DNA of 64,000 bases, taken from assembly GCF_900166585.1 (NCBI RefSeq), contig NZ_FVZC01000009.1:558001-622000 (forward strand). The letters are read 5' to 3'. Positions 12,900 to 22,610 of this stretch are shown here, piece after piece. Positions within the stretch are counted from its first letter, which is position 1; every line of letters starts with the position of its first letter. The translations under genes were made by a program, and so were the position numbers. A model generated the notes under the pieces. That model was not told the DNA's origin. It did not search any database and worked only from the letters and a program-made list of their open reading frames with translations. Source of the DNA: Mesobacillus jeotgali. Its GTDB lineage: Bacteria > Bacillota > Bacilli > Bacillales > Cytobacillaceae.

Positions 12900-13775
12900 A
12901 TGGTCGTCAGTATGACTGGATTTGGCAGGAGCAAAACAGAATCAGAAAGATTCAGTGTCACTGTTGAAGTGAAAACGGTCAATCATCGTTTTTGTGAATT
13001 TCATATTCGCATGCCGAGGCAGCTCCTGAAAACGGAAGAAAAAATCAAAAAGAAACTTGGCGAGCATATAAACAGAGGAAGAGTCGAAGTATTTGTCACT
13101 TTGGAGGGCGAAGGCATAGTAAGCCGAAGTGTACATATTGACTGGGAAGCCCTGGACGAATTTGTCCAAAACATATCCGAAATAAAAAACAGATACAGCT
13201 TAGCTGGAGACATAGAACTTCGCGATATTGTCAACAGGGAAGAAATCATACATATTGATGAAAAGGAAGCGGAAAGTGAAGAGCTGGAACAGCTAGTCCT
13301 CTCAGCGGTTGAAGAAGCCGGTATTCAGCTGGTCGCAATGCGCAGGCTTGAAGGCGCCGCCCTTCAAAAGGATGTTTTACAGTATATACACCTGATGACC
13401 AATCACATTTTGCGTGTGAAACAATTTGCTCCCGATGTTGTCGAACAGTACCGTGAGAGGCTAAAAAAGAGGATGTCTGATATCATAGAAGGAGATGCAG
13501 ACGAAGGCAGGATTCTGACAGAAGCCGCTTTTTTTGCTGATAAAGCAGATATCAGTGAAGAAATTGCCCGGCTTGTAAGTCATGTGAACCAATTTAAAGA
13601 AATTCTAAATGCGGATGAACCACTGGGAAGGAAACTCGATTTCCTGCTTCAGGAAATGAATCGAGAGGTCAACACGATTGGGTCCAAAGGGAATGATTCA
13701 AGGATTGCCAGAGAAGTTGTCGAAATGAAAAGTCTCCTTGAAAAGGTTAAGGAACAAGTACAAAATATAGAGTAG
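12900..13775 (+). CDS. yloC: YicC/YloC-family endoribonuclease
   Basis: This 291-residue protein matches the B. subtilis YloC length and opens with the hallmark MVVSMTGFGRS. It has the YicC-like N-terminal domain and the C-terminal DUF1732 domain, ending NTIGSKGNDSRIAREVVEMKS...EQVQNIE. YicC proteins act as endoribonucleases in RNA turnover, a fairly recent family assignment. I list the ATG at 12900. The GTG at 12891 is in frame and better spaced (seven bases) from GGAGAG, so it may be the real start and would add three residues. It leads a row that continues with remA, gmk and rpoZ. Confidence 0.9.
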   Translation: MVVSMTGFGRSKTESERFSVTVEVKTVNHRFCEFHIRMPRQLLKTEEKIKKKLGEHINRGRVEVFVTLEGEGIVSRSVHIDWEALDEFVQNISEIKNRYSLAGDIELRDIVNREEIIHIDEKEAESEELEQLVLSAVEEAGIQLVAMRRLEGAALQKDVLQYIHLMTNHILRVKQFAPDVVEQYRERLKKRMSDIIEGDADEGRILTEAAFFADKADISEEIARLVSHVNQFKEILNADEPLGRKLDFLLQEMNREVNTIGSKGNDSRIAREVVEMKSLLEKVKEQVQNIE

Positions 13776-13831
13776 CGTTTAGAAAGGGTCTGTAAGGGCC
13801 AAAATAAATAACTGATGATTGGGGGACCATC

Positions 13832-14095
13832 ATGGCAATAAAGCTTATAAATATAGGCTTCGGCAATATTGTTTCAGCGAACAGGATCATTTCAATCGTA
13901 AGTCCTGAATCAGCTCCTATCAAACGGATCATCCAGGATGCTCGTGACCGAGGATCGTTAATAGATGCTACATACGGAAGAAGGACCAGGGCTGTCATCG
14001 TGATGGACAGTGATCATGTCATTCTCTCAGCGGTTCAGCCGGAAACGGTAGCACACCGCTTGAATGACCGAGATGATATTATAGATGAAGGGTAG
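13832..14095 (+). CDS. remA: Extracellular matrix regulator RemA (DUF370)
   Basis: An 87-residue protein that reads [19 protein letters not shown] at its start and belongs to the DUF370/RemA family. In B. subtilis RemA (YlzA) is a DNA-binding protein that forms ring-like oligomers and activates biofilm matrix operons and osmoprotection genes. The stretch [20 protein letters not shown] holds the basic residues expected to face DNA. The start follows GGGGGACC. It ends nine bases before gmk, the same order as in B. subtilis. Confidence 0.95.
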   Translation: MAIKLINIGFGNIVSANRIISIVSPESAPIKRIIQDARDRGSLIDATYGRRTRAVIVMDSDHVILSAVQPETVAHRLNDRDDIIDEG

Positions 14096-14719
<624 letters not shown>

Positions 14720-14944
14720 ATGCTTTATCCTTCTATTGATTCATTAATGACTAAAATTGACTCAAAATACTCATTGGTTTCTGTTGCAGCCAAGCGCGCA
14801 CGCAGCATGCAGGTCCACATGGATCCGAAAATCGACAAGTATGTTTCCAACAAATTCGTCGGTAAAGCACTTGAAGAAATCAACGCTGAAAAGCTTCACT
14901 TCAAAACTGCAGGAAGCCACGAAGAGTTAAATATCAACGAATAA
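14720..14944 (+). CDS. rpoZ: RNA polymerase omega subunit
   Basis: This 74-residue omega subunit stabilises the beta' subunit of RNA polymerase. It has the conserved MLYPSIDSL start, the [15 protein letters not shown] helix, and a VGKALEEI segment. It starts on the base after the gmk stop. GGAGG within the gmk end supplies the ribosome site. A terminator follows, then a long non-coding tandem repeat. Confidence 0.97.
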   Translation: MLYPSIDSLMTKIDSKYSLVSVAAKRARSMQVHMDPKIDKYVSNKFVGKALEEINAEKLHFKTAGSHEELNINE

Positions 14945-14951
14945 CACCTTG

Positions 14952-14984
14952 ATAACAACCTATTTATTGGGTTGTTATTTTTTT
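14952..14984 (+). terminator. Terminator after rpoZ
   Basis: ATAACAACC (14952-14960) pairs with GGTTGTTAT (14970-14978). Six or more T follow. Confidence 0.9.
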
Positions 14985-15078
14985 GTTCTGTCAATTTAAT
15001 ATTAAGACCTGATGGTTCTCATTATATATGAAGGTAAAAATAGAAAAGTTCTAAAACGAATGTTTAGAAGGCAAGAAA

Positions 15079-15935
15079 GGTCACATACAAACATTCTATA
15101 AGCCCATAAACGAGTAACAGCAGGTGAAAAGGTCACATAGAAACATTCTATAAGCCCATAAACGAGTAACAGCAGGTGAAAAGGTCACATAGAAACATTC
15201 TATAAGCCCAAAACGAGCAACAGCAGGTGAAAAGGTCACATAGAAACATTCTATAAGCACAAAACGAGCAACAGCAGGTGAAAAGGTCACATAGAAACAT
15301 TCTATAAGCCCATACTCGCAACCAGTAGCTCAAAAGGTCACATAGAAACAATCTATAAGCCCAAAACGAGCAACAGCAGGTGAAAAGGGCACATAGAAAC
15401 ATTCTATAAGCCCAAAACGAGCAACTATAAGCCCAAAAACGAGCAACAGCAGGTGAAAAGGTCACATAGAAACATTCTATAAGCCCAAAACGAGCAACAG
15501 CAGGTGAAAAGGTCACATAGAAACATTCTATAAGCCCAAAACGAGCAACAGCAGGTGAAAAGGTCACATAGAAACATTCTATAAGCCCAAAAACGAGCAA
15601 CAGCAGGTGAAAAGGTCACATAGAAACATTCTATAAGCCCAAAACGAGCAACAGCAGGTGAAAAGGTCACATAGAAACAATCTATAAGCCCAAAACGAGC
15701 AACAGCAGGTGAAAAGGTCACATAGAAACATTCTATAAGCCCAAAAACGAGCAACAGCAGGTGAAAAGGTCACATAGCAACATTCTATAAGCACAAAACG
15801 AGCAACCAGTAGCCCAAAAGGTCACATAGATTCAATCTATAAGCCCAAACGAGCACCGGGCAGGCCAAAAGGGTCCCATAGAATCATTCTATAAGCCGAA
15901 ATACGCAACAAGCAGCCCAAAAGGTCACATAGAGT
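15079..15935 (+). repeat. Tandem array of about 17 units of 51/52 bp, each with a 15-bp palindrome
   Basis: Most of the 1.17-kb gap between rpoZ and coaBC is a tandem repeat. Units begin with GGTCACATAGAAACATTC and end with GAGCAACAGCAGGTGAAAA. Starts lie at 15079, 15131, 15183, 15234, 15285, 15336, 15387, 15460, 15511, 15562, 15614, 15665, 15716, 15768, 15820, 15872 and 15923 (last one partial). The period alternates between 51 and 52 because of an A4/A5 run. One unit (15387) carries a roughly 22-bp internal duplication, making it 73 bp. Central copies are nearly identical; the right-hand copies (15820 onward) are diverged. Each unit contains a palindrome related to ATAGAAACATTCTAT. The entire unit repeats and there are no unique spacers, so it is not a CRISPR array. 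Because 51 is a multiple of three, minus-strand open frames run through it as artefacts. Confidence 0.97.
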
Positions 15936-16069
15936 ATGTTCAATAAAACCATGAGAAGCTAAACTGCAAAAAAATCACCGTGAAAATACTTTCTCAATTA
16001 AGAGCGCAAATAATGACAAAACCCTTTGTCTTATATTGCCTATTTCATGCGTATTCTGTGAAAAAATGT

Positions 16070-16091
16070 TATAGTTCTATCATAATGATAG
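16070..16091 (+). promoter_or_regulatory. Candidate coaBC promoter with overlapping 15-bp palindrome
   Basis: An extended -10 (TG-T-TATAGT, hexamer at 16070-16075) is followed at once by CTATCATAATGATAG (16077-16091). That is a perfect 7-1-7 inverted repeat placed about where transcription would start. It could be a repressor operator. No good -35 is visible, and neither the promoter nor the regulator is proven. Confidence 0.35.
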
Positions 16092-16118
16092 TTTGTTGTA
16101 AAATGGGGGTTTTCTGAC

Positions 16119-17327
16119 ATGCTGAACGGTAAAAAGATTCTATTGTGCGTGACCGGCGGGATTGCTGTTTATAAAGGCGCTGCGCTGACAAGTAAGCTGA
16201 CGCAGGCTGGTGCAGAGGTGAAGGTAATCCTGAGTGAATCAGCAGCTAAATTTGTCACTCCGCTCACATTTCAGGCTTTGTCCCGAAGTGAAGTTTATAC
16301 TGATACATTTGATGAAAAAAATCCTGAAAATATTGCACATATCCATTTGGCAGACTGGGCTGACCTGATCATTGTGGCTCCTGCTACTGCAAACATCATT
16401 GGCAAGCTTGCCAATGGTATTGCTGACAACATGATTTCGACGACATTGCTGGCCGCGACTGCACCGGTATGGATAGCTCCGGCGATGAACGTGCATATGT
16501 ATCAGCATCCGGCTGTCACAAAAAATATGGATACGCTAAGGAATTTTGGCTATGAATTTATTGAACCAGGAGAAGGATATTTGGCCTGTGGCTATACAGG
16601 AAAAGGACGCCTTGAAGAACCTGAGACAATTGTAGAGCGAGCCATCCGATTCTTCAATAAGCCGAGCGGGGAACTTTCGGGCAAGACGGTTTTAATAACT
16701 GCCGGCCCGACTCGTGAAAAAATAGACCCTGTTCGCTTCCTGACCAACCATTCAACCGGAAAAATGGGTTATGCCCTTGCTGGAGAAGCTTTGAAAATGG
16801 GAGCGAAAGTCATTCTGGTTTCCGGCCCGGTCTCTCTTGACCCGCCAGGTGGAGCGGAGCTGATCGAAGTAGAAAGCGCAGAGGAGATGTACAACGCTGC
16901 CCTGGAATATTTCGGTGCAGCGGATATCCTGATAGGTACCGCAGCTGTAGCGGATTATCGGCCAAAATATATATATGAAGAAAAAATGAAGAAAAAAGAA
17001 GGCGATCAGGCACTCGAACTGGAGCGCACAAAAGATGTCCTTTTTGAACTTGGACAGAGAAAAGAGAAGCAGGTCATCGTTGGGTTCGCGGCTGAAACTA
17101 ATGATGTCGAAAAACATGCCCAGGGCAAACTCGTCAGAAAAAATGCTGATATGATTGTAGCAAATGACGTTAAGCAGGAAGGGGCCGGGTTTGGCACAGA
17201 TACAAATATAGTGACTATATTCAAGGCGGATGGAAGTAAGCTGGAATTACCTCTGATGGCAAAAACGGATGTTGCCCGCAGGATCCTGTCAGAAGTCGCC
17301 CTGCTTTTAAAGAAGGATGAAAGCTAA
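16119..17327 (+). CDS. coaBC: Bifunctional phosphopantothenoylcysteine decarboxylase / phosphopantothenate-cysteine ligase
   Basis: This 402-residue coenzyme A biosynthesis protein has two parts. CoaC (about 1-180) is an FMN-dependent decarboxylase, with HIHLADWADLIIVAPATAN carrying the catalytic His and the PAMNVHMY motif. CoaB (about 188-402) is a CTP-dependent ligase, with TAGPTREKIDPVRFLTNHSTG. It makes 4'-phosphopantetheine from phosphopantothenate and cysteine. The GGGGG site before the ATG at 16119 supports the start. The stop TAA shares its last base with the priA ATG (17327). In B. subtilis the same order, rpoZ-coaBC-priA-def-fmt, is found without the large repeat array. Confidence 0.97.
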   Translation: MLNGKKILLCVTGGIAVYKGAALTSKLTQAGAEVKVILSESAAKFVTPLTFQALSRSEVYTDTFDEKNPENIAHIHLADWADLIIVAPATANIIGKLANGIADNMISTTLLAATAPVWIAPAMNVHMYQHPAVTKNMDTLRNFGYEFIEPGEGYLACGYTGKGRLEEPETIVERAIRFFNKPSGELSGKTVLITAGPTREKIDPVRFLTNHSTGKMGYALAGEALKMGAKVILVSGPVSLDPPGGAELIEVESAEEMYNAALEYFGAADILIGTAAVADYRPKYIYEEKMKKKEGDQALELERTKDVLFELGQRKEKQVIVGFAAETNDVEKHAQGKLVRKNADMIVANDVKQEGAGFGTDTNIVTIFKADGSKLELPLMAKTDVARRILSEVALLLKKDES

Positions 17328-19741
17328 TGAATATAGCAAGCGTTATTGTCGATGTTCCTGCCAAGCAGACAGACAAGACTTTTGATTATAAAATACCGGA
17401 TAAATTCTTAGATGTCATCAAGCCTGGGACAAGGGTAATCGTACCTTTTGGCCCGCGTAAAATCCAGGGTTTTGTCACGGGACTCAAGGATCGATCCAAC
17501 TTTTCAAAGCTGCGGTCCATTATCGAACCGCTGGATTTGACACCGGTATTAAATGAGGAGCTTTTGCAGTTGGGAGAGTGGCTGACTGAACATACCTTAA
17601 GCTATAAAATCTCCTCTTATCAGGCAATGCTCCCTGCTGCCCTAAAAGCAAAATATGAGAAAAAGATTATGCTGGCTAAAGGGATTGAGTTAAGTGACCT
17701 CCCTGAAAGTCTGGCACAACTATTTAAAGAAAATAGTGAATTAAAATGGGACGATGCAGTTGCAAAGGGGTTCGTCCAAAAGCTGCAAAGGGAAGCTGCA
17801 GCAGGCAAGGTTGAAGTCGTCTATCAAGTGAAGGACCGTGTGCGCAAAAAGCTGCTCAAACATGTTTATCCAAACATTGAAGCGGAACCGCTTAAAGAAG
17901 CAAGAGCCGGCCTTTCTGCACAGGCATCAGGACAGCAGGCAGTCCTGGATTTCTTTTTGGAGCATCCCGAGCCTGTGGAGCAGAGATTGCTGCTTTCCAC
18001 TCTGGGGGTCTCCCAGGCATCGATTCAATCCCTCGTTAAGAAAGGGATCCTGAAAGTAGAAGAGATGGAGGTATACAGGGACCCCTATTCAGAACGGGAA
18101 TTTGAACGGAAAACGGCCCTGGAATTGACTGCTGCACAAGAAAAAGCAATCAGTCCTATCCTTTCTTCTATTGAAAAGGAAGAACATGAAGTCTTTCTTT
18201 TGTACGGAGTAACAGGAAGCGGCAAGACCGAAATTTATTTGCAGTCGATCCAGGAGGTTCTTAGCAAGGGAAAAGAAGCGATTGTGCTTGTGCCGGAAAT
18301 CTCATTGACTCCCCAGATGGTCACTCGTTTCAAGGAGCGTTTTGGCGACCTGGTTGCTGTCATGCATAGCGGATTATCTGCAGGTGAGAAATATGATGAA
18401 TGGCGGAAAATCCAGCGGAAGGAAGTTAAAGTTGTCGTTGGAGCAAGGTCGGCCATATTTGCGCCATTCGAGAATATTGGCATCATCATTATTGATGAAG
18501 AGCATGAAACAAGCTATAAACAGGAAGAAAATCCACGCTACCATGCAAGGGACGTTGCAATCCAGCGGGCTAAAACCTTTGCATGTCCGGTTGTTCTCGG
18601 CAGCGCTACTCCGTCACTCGAATCGTTTGCCAGGGCGCAAAAAGGAAGATATACGTTGTTGTCACTGCCAAAACGTATGAACAACCAGCCGCTTCCTTCT
18701 GTAGAAATTGTTGATATGCGGGAAGAGCTGAGAACAGGTAACCGTTCCATGTTTTCGGTAAAGCTTTTTGAAAAAATCAAAGACAGGCTTGAAAAAAAAG
18801 AACAGACTGTTCTGTTTCTGAACAAACGGGGTCACTCTTCCTTTGTTATGTGCCGGGATTGCGGTTATGTTATGAATTGTCCGCATTGCGATATCACGCT
18901 GACATATCATCGTTATAATGAACAGATGAAATGCCATTATTGCGGACATGAGGACAGGGTGCCGACAATTTGTCCGGAATGCAATAGTGAACATATCCGC
19001 TATTTCGGAACTGGTACCCAAAAAGTAGAGGAAGAACTCGTCAAGCTGATTCCTGAAGCGAGGGTCATCAGGATGGATGTCGATACTACAGGGAGAAAGG
19101 GATCACATGAAAAACTCTTGACTGCTTTCCAGGAAGGACAGGCCGATATTTTACTAGGGACACAAATGATAGCCAAAGGGCTGGATTTTCCTAATATTAC
19201 GCTTGTTGGGGTTCTTTCGGCAGACACGATGCTTAACCTGCCTGATTTCCGTTCATCGGAAAAAACATTCCAGCTCCTCACCCAGGTCAGCGGGAGGGCA
19301 GGAAGGCACAAACTTCCAGGTGAGGTAGTAATCCAGACTTATACACCTGAACATTATAGCGTCGAATTAGCAGGCACACAGGATTACGACCGTTTCTACC
19401 AGCAGGAAATGCTCATGAGGAAGATTCATCAATATCCGCCGTTTTACTACCTGTCTCTTGTGACGGTCAGCCATGAGGAATTGATGAAAGTAGTTGCTGT
19501 TACGGAAAAAATAGCAAAATTCATATCATCCAAGCTTTCGATGGAAGCAGTCATACTGGGACCGGTAGCATCACCAATACCTCGTATCAACGATAGATAT
19601 CGTTATCAATGTCTGATAAAATACAAAAAGGAACCAGAACTTAGCAATGTTCTTAAAACTGTACTCGACCATTACCAGCAGGAAATGGGAACTGGCGGTT
19701 TGCAGATTTCCGTCGATTTGAACCCATATATTCTGATGTAA
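17327..19741 (+). CDS. priA: Primosomal replication restart helicase PriA
   Basis: This 804-residue superfamily 2 DNA helicase reloads the replisome at stalled forks. The order is an N-terminal 3'-DNA-end-binding domain, a winged helix, the helicase core with Walker A GVTGSGKTE and the DEEH box, and an inserted zinc module of paired cysteines (CRDCGY, CPHCD, CHYCG, CPEC around residues 508-545). The C-terminal helicase half has TQMIAKGLDFP and QVSGRAGR. It starts on the last base of the coaBC stop codon, implying coupling. Confidence 0.98.
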   Translation: MNIASVIVDVPAKQTDKTFDYKIPDKFLDVIKPGTRVIVPFGPRKIQGFVTGLKDRSNFSKLRSIIEPLDLTPVLNEELLQLGEWLTEHTLSYKISSYQAMLPAALKAKYEKKIMLAKGIELSDLPESLAQLFKENSELKWDDAVAKGFVQKLQREAAAGKVEVVYQVKDRVRKKLLKHVYPNIEAEPLKEARAGLSAQASGQQAVLDFFLEHPEPVEQRLLLSTLGVSQASIQSLVKKGILKVEEMEVYRDPYSEREFERKTALELTAAQEKAISPILSSIEKEEHEVFLLYGVTGSGKTEIYLQSIQEVLSKGKEAIVLVPEISLTPQMVTRFKERFGDLVAVMHSGLSAGEKYDEWRKIQRKEVKVVVGARSAIFAPFENIGIIIIDEEHETSYKQEENPRYHARDVAIQRAKTFACPVVLGSATPSLESFARAQKGRYTLLSLPKRMNNQPLPSVEIVDMREELRTGNRSMFSVKLFEKIKDRLEKKEQTVLFLNKRGHSSFVMCRDCGYVMNCPHCDITLTYHRYNEQMKCHYCGHEDRVPTICPECNSEHIRYFGTGTQKVEEELVKLIPEARVIRMDVDTTGRKGSHEKLLTAFQEGQADILLGTQMIAKGLDFPNITLVGVLSADTMLNLPDFRSSEKTFQLLTQVSGRAGRHKLPGEVVIQTYTPEHYSVELAGTQDYDRFYQQEMLMRKIHQYPPFYYLSLVTVSHEELMKVVAVTEKIAKFISSKLSMEAVILGPVASPIPRINDRYRYQCLIKYKKEPELSNVLKTVLDHYQQEMGTGGLQISVDLNPYILM

Positions 19742-19832
19742 TGATAACTTTTTATGGAAACGTCAAAGTTTACGGTAAAAGCAGATTGAACAAGCTAATA
19801 CTATATATAAAGGATTTATTGGAGGATTTATT

Positions 19833-20318
19833 TTGGCAGTAAGAAAAATAGTTACTTATCCGGCAGAAATTTTGGAACAGGAATGTGAAAAAGTCACAGT
19901 TTTTGATAAAAGACTGGCCAAATTGCTGGATGATATGTACGATACCATGATTGAATTTGATGGGGTAGGTCTGGCCGCTCCTCAGATAGATATAAAAAAG
20001 CAGATTGCAATTGTCGATATCGATGATGAGCATGGAACAATCGAAATGGTCAACCCGGTGATACTGGAAACCGGCGGTGAGCAGACTGGTCCGGAGGGTT
20101 GCTTAAGCTTTCCGGGTTTATACGGAGAGGTTACACGCCCAAACTATGTAAAGGTAAGGGCCCAAAACCGGAAAGGTAAGACATTTGAGATCGAAGCGGA
20201 GGAATTCTTGGCACGGGCAATTCTGCATGAAATCGATCACTTGCACGGTGTGTTATTTACCACGAAGGTATCAAAATATATCGAAGAAGCTGAGTTAGAG
20301 GAGTTGAACCAGGAATGA
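19833..20318 (+). CDS. def: Peptide deformylase
   Basis: This 161-residue metalloenzyme removes the formyl group from nascent proteins. All three class motifs are present: GVGLAAPQ (44-51), EGCLS (88-92, metal ligand Cys90) and HEIDH (132-136, two metal-binding His and the catalytic Glu). The start is a TTG at 19833, set by GGAGG seven bases upstream. It overlaps fmt by ATGA. The pairing with fmt is functional: one adds and the other removes the formyl group. Confidence 0.97.
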   Translation: MAVRKIVTYPAEILEQECEKVTVFDKRLAKLLDDMYDTMIEFDGVGLAAPQIDIKKQIAIVDIDDEHGTIEMVNPVILETGGEQTGPEGCLSFPGLYGEVTRPNYVKVRAQNRKGKTFEIEAEEFLARAILHEIDHLHGVLFTTKVSKYIEEAELEELNQE

Positions 20319-21259
20319 CAAGAATCGTATTTATGGGAACTCCGGACTTTTCTGTACCGGTTTTGCGAAGATTGCTGGAGGAAGGCTACGACGTTGTCGG
20401 TGTTGTGACGCAGCCTGACCGCCCGGTTGGCAGAAAGCGGGTTCTTACACCGCCTCCTGTAAAAGCAGAAGCGGTGAAGCATGGCATCCCGGTCTATCAG
20501 CCAGAAAAAATCCGCCAGCCTGAAGAACTGAAAAAAATCCTCGCGCTTGAACCGGATCTGATTGTCACAGCTGCTTTTGGACAGATTTTACCAAATCAAC
20601 TCCTTGAGGCACCAAAGTATGGCTGCATAAACGTCCATGCTTCTCTATTGCCAGAACTGCGCGGTGGTGCGCCGATCCATTACGCGATCATTGAGGGAAA
20701 AGAGAAGACTGGAATAACCATTATGTACATGGTTGAAAAGCTTGATGCAGGTGATATCTTGACGCAGGTTGAAGTACCGATTACGGAAACAGATACAGTT
20801 GGTTCATTGCATGATAAAATGAGCGCTGCTGGAGCAGACCTTTTATCTGAAACGATTCCAAAGCTTTTAAACGGTGAAATCACACCAACTCCGCAAAATG
20901 ATGATCAAGCTACTTTTGCCTGGAATATCAAGCGAGAACAGGAGAAAATTGATTGGAACGCTCCTGGTGATAAAATCTATAACCATATTCGCGGCATGAA
21001 CCCATGGCCGGTTGCTTATACAACAATGGACGGGGCAGTGATAAAGGTGTGGAGTGCGGTGAAGTCGGACTATAAAGGAAACAGCCAACCCGGAACCCTC
21101 ATAGGAATTGAAGAAGACGGTCTTGTAGTAGCGACGGGAGATGATACTGTTATTAAAATTACACAACTCCAGCCCGCAGGCAAGAAAAAGATGGACGCAA
21201 GGCAATTTTTGCTCGGGGCAGGGGCGAACTTAGAGCCCGGCGTAAGGTTAGGAGACTAA
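20315..21259 (+). CDS. fmt: Methionyl-tRNA formyltransferase
   Basis: This 314-residue enzyme formylates initiator Met-tRNA from 10-formyl-tetrahydrofolate. It has the N-terminal formyltransferase fold with the diagnostic [16 protein letters not shown] segment (catalytic Asn, His) and the GDILTQ loop, then a C-terminal OB-like tRNA-binding domain. It overlaps def by four bases and lies two bases from rsmB. Confidence 0.97.
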   Translation: MTRIVFMGTPDFSVPVLRRLLEEGYDVVGVVTQPDRPVGRKRVLTPPPVKAEAVKHGIPVYQPEKIRQPEELKKILALEPDLIVTAAFGQILPNQLLEAPKYGCINVHASLLPELRGGAPIHYAIIEGKEKTGITIMYMVEKLDAGDILTQVEVPITETDTVGSLHDKMSAAGADLLSETIPKLLNGEITPTPQNDDQATFAWNIKREQEKIDWNAPGDKIYNHIRGMNPWPVAYTTMDGAVIKVWSAVKSDYKGNSQPGTLIGIEEDGLVVATGDDTVIKITQLQPAGKKKMDARQFLLGAGANLEPGVRLGD

Positions 21260-21260
21260 A

Positions 21261-22610
21261 ATGAGTAAAAAGAAAAATGTCAGGGATACTGCATTGCAGC
21301 TCCTGGAAACGGTTGAAAAAAACCAGGCTTACAGCAACCTGCTCCTGAACAATGCTATTGAAAAATATGAAATTAGTCCCATTGATATCGGCTTGCTGAC
21401 TGAATTGGTATACGGTACTTTACAGCGTAAAATGACTCTTGATTTTTACCTTAAGCCATTTATCGAGAAAAATAAGAAGCTGCAAAGCTGGGTGGTCAAT
21501 CTGCTCCGCATGACCGTTTACCAGATGGTCTATTTAGATAAAATACCAGACAGGGCAGCGATTTTTGAAGCAGTGGAAATTTCGAAGCGGCGCGGCCATA
21601 AGGGAATTGCCAGCCTTGTGAACGGAGTCCTTCGCAGCATTCAGAGAAATGGACTTCCTTCGCTCGATTCAATTTCAGATCCTGCGGAAAGAATATCAAT
21701 AGAAACTAGCCATCCATTATGGTTAGTCACAAGATGGGTTGGCCAGTTCGGAATTGAAAAGACAAGGGAAATGTGTGAAATGAATTTGACTGCCCCGCTG
21801 CAGACAGGCAGGGTTAATTTGACAAGAATTTCACGTGAAGAGTGCCTGGAATTGTTGGCTGAAGAAGGCTTTGATGTGGAACCGAGCCCGATTCTGCCGG
21901 AAGCAATCAAAAGCCTCCGGGGCAACCTTGCCTCCTCGAAGGCATTCAAATATGGTTTGTTGACAATTCAGGATGAGAGTTCTATGCTGGTTGCCCATGC
22001 ACTCGGCATTAAAGATGAAGAGGTAATCCTCGATGCTTGTGCGGCCCCAGGCGGTAAATCCTCGCATATCGCTGAAAAACTCGGCAATAGCGGGAAAGTA
22101 ATCTCTCTCGATCTCCATGAACATAAGGTAAAGCTTATTTCCCAAAACGCTGAACGTCTTGGTCTTGAAAATATAGAAGCGAAAAAAATGGACAGCCGCC
22201 AGGCAGCCGAACAATTCGAGCATGGATCGATTGACCGAGTATTACTGGATGCCCCTTGCTCAGGGCTTGGCGTAATGAGACGTAAGCCGGACATGAAGTA
22301 TACGAAGAAAGAACAGGATCTCAGCCAGCTGCAATCAATTCAGCTGAGTCTGCTCAAATCTGTCGCCCCATTGCTTAAGGCTGGCGGTACGCTTGTCTAT
22401 AGCACTTGCACGGTGGACAGAGAAGAAAATCAGGAAGTAATTAAAGAATTTTTACGCGAGCATCCCGAATTTTCAGGAGATACCACACTTGCAGAAAGAA
22501 TGCCAGAAGCAATCAGGCCCTTAATACATGGCTTTGATGTACAGATTCTTCCTCAGGACTTTGGCTCTGATGGATTTTACATTGCTTGTTTGAGAAAGAA
22601 GGTGGAATAA
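21261..22610 (+). CDS. rsmB: 16S rRNA m5C967 methyltransferase RsmB
   Basis: This 449-residue protein has an N-terminal NusB-like RNA-binding domain (about 1-140) and a C-terminal SAM-dependent methyltransferase (about 160-449). The SAM loop reads [15 protein letters not shown]. The two catalytic cysteines lie in DAPCSGLG and [11 protein letters not shown]. It methylates C967 (E. coli numbering) in 16S rRNA. Its stop shares one base with the rlmN start. Confidence 0.96.
   Translation: MSKKKNVRDTALQLLETVEKNQAYSNLLLNNAIEKYEISPIDIGLLTELVYGTLQRKMTLDFYLKPFIEKNKKLQSWVVNLLRMTVYQMVYLDKIPDRAAIFEAVEISKRRGHKGIASLVNGVLRSIQRNGLPSLDSISDPAERISIETSHPLWLVTRWVGQFGIEKTREMCEMNLTAPLQTGRVNLTRISREECLELLAEEGFDVEPSPILPEAIKSLRGNLASSKAFKYGLLTIQDESSMLVAHALGIKDEEVILDACAAPGGKSSHIAEKLGNSGKVISLDLHEHKVKLISQNAERLGLENIEAKKMDSRQAAEQFEHGSIDRVLLDAPCSGLGVMRRKPDMKYTKKEQDLSQLQSIQLSLLKSVAPLLKAGGTLVYSTCTVDREENQEVIKEFLREHPEFSGDTTLAERMPEAIRPLIHGFDVQILPQDFGSDGFYIACLRKKVE

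Noticed and set aside
15096..15794. Long overlapping minus-strand open frames of repeating Cys/Phe/Leu-rich peptide
   Set aside because: They are translations of the 51-bp tandem repeat (17 codons per unit), open only because the period is divisible by three, with no ribosome site or codon bias.
15079..15935. CRISPR array
   Set aside because: The full 51/52-bp unit is repeated. There are no unique spacers and no cas genes nearby.
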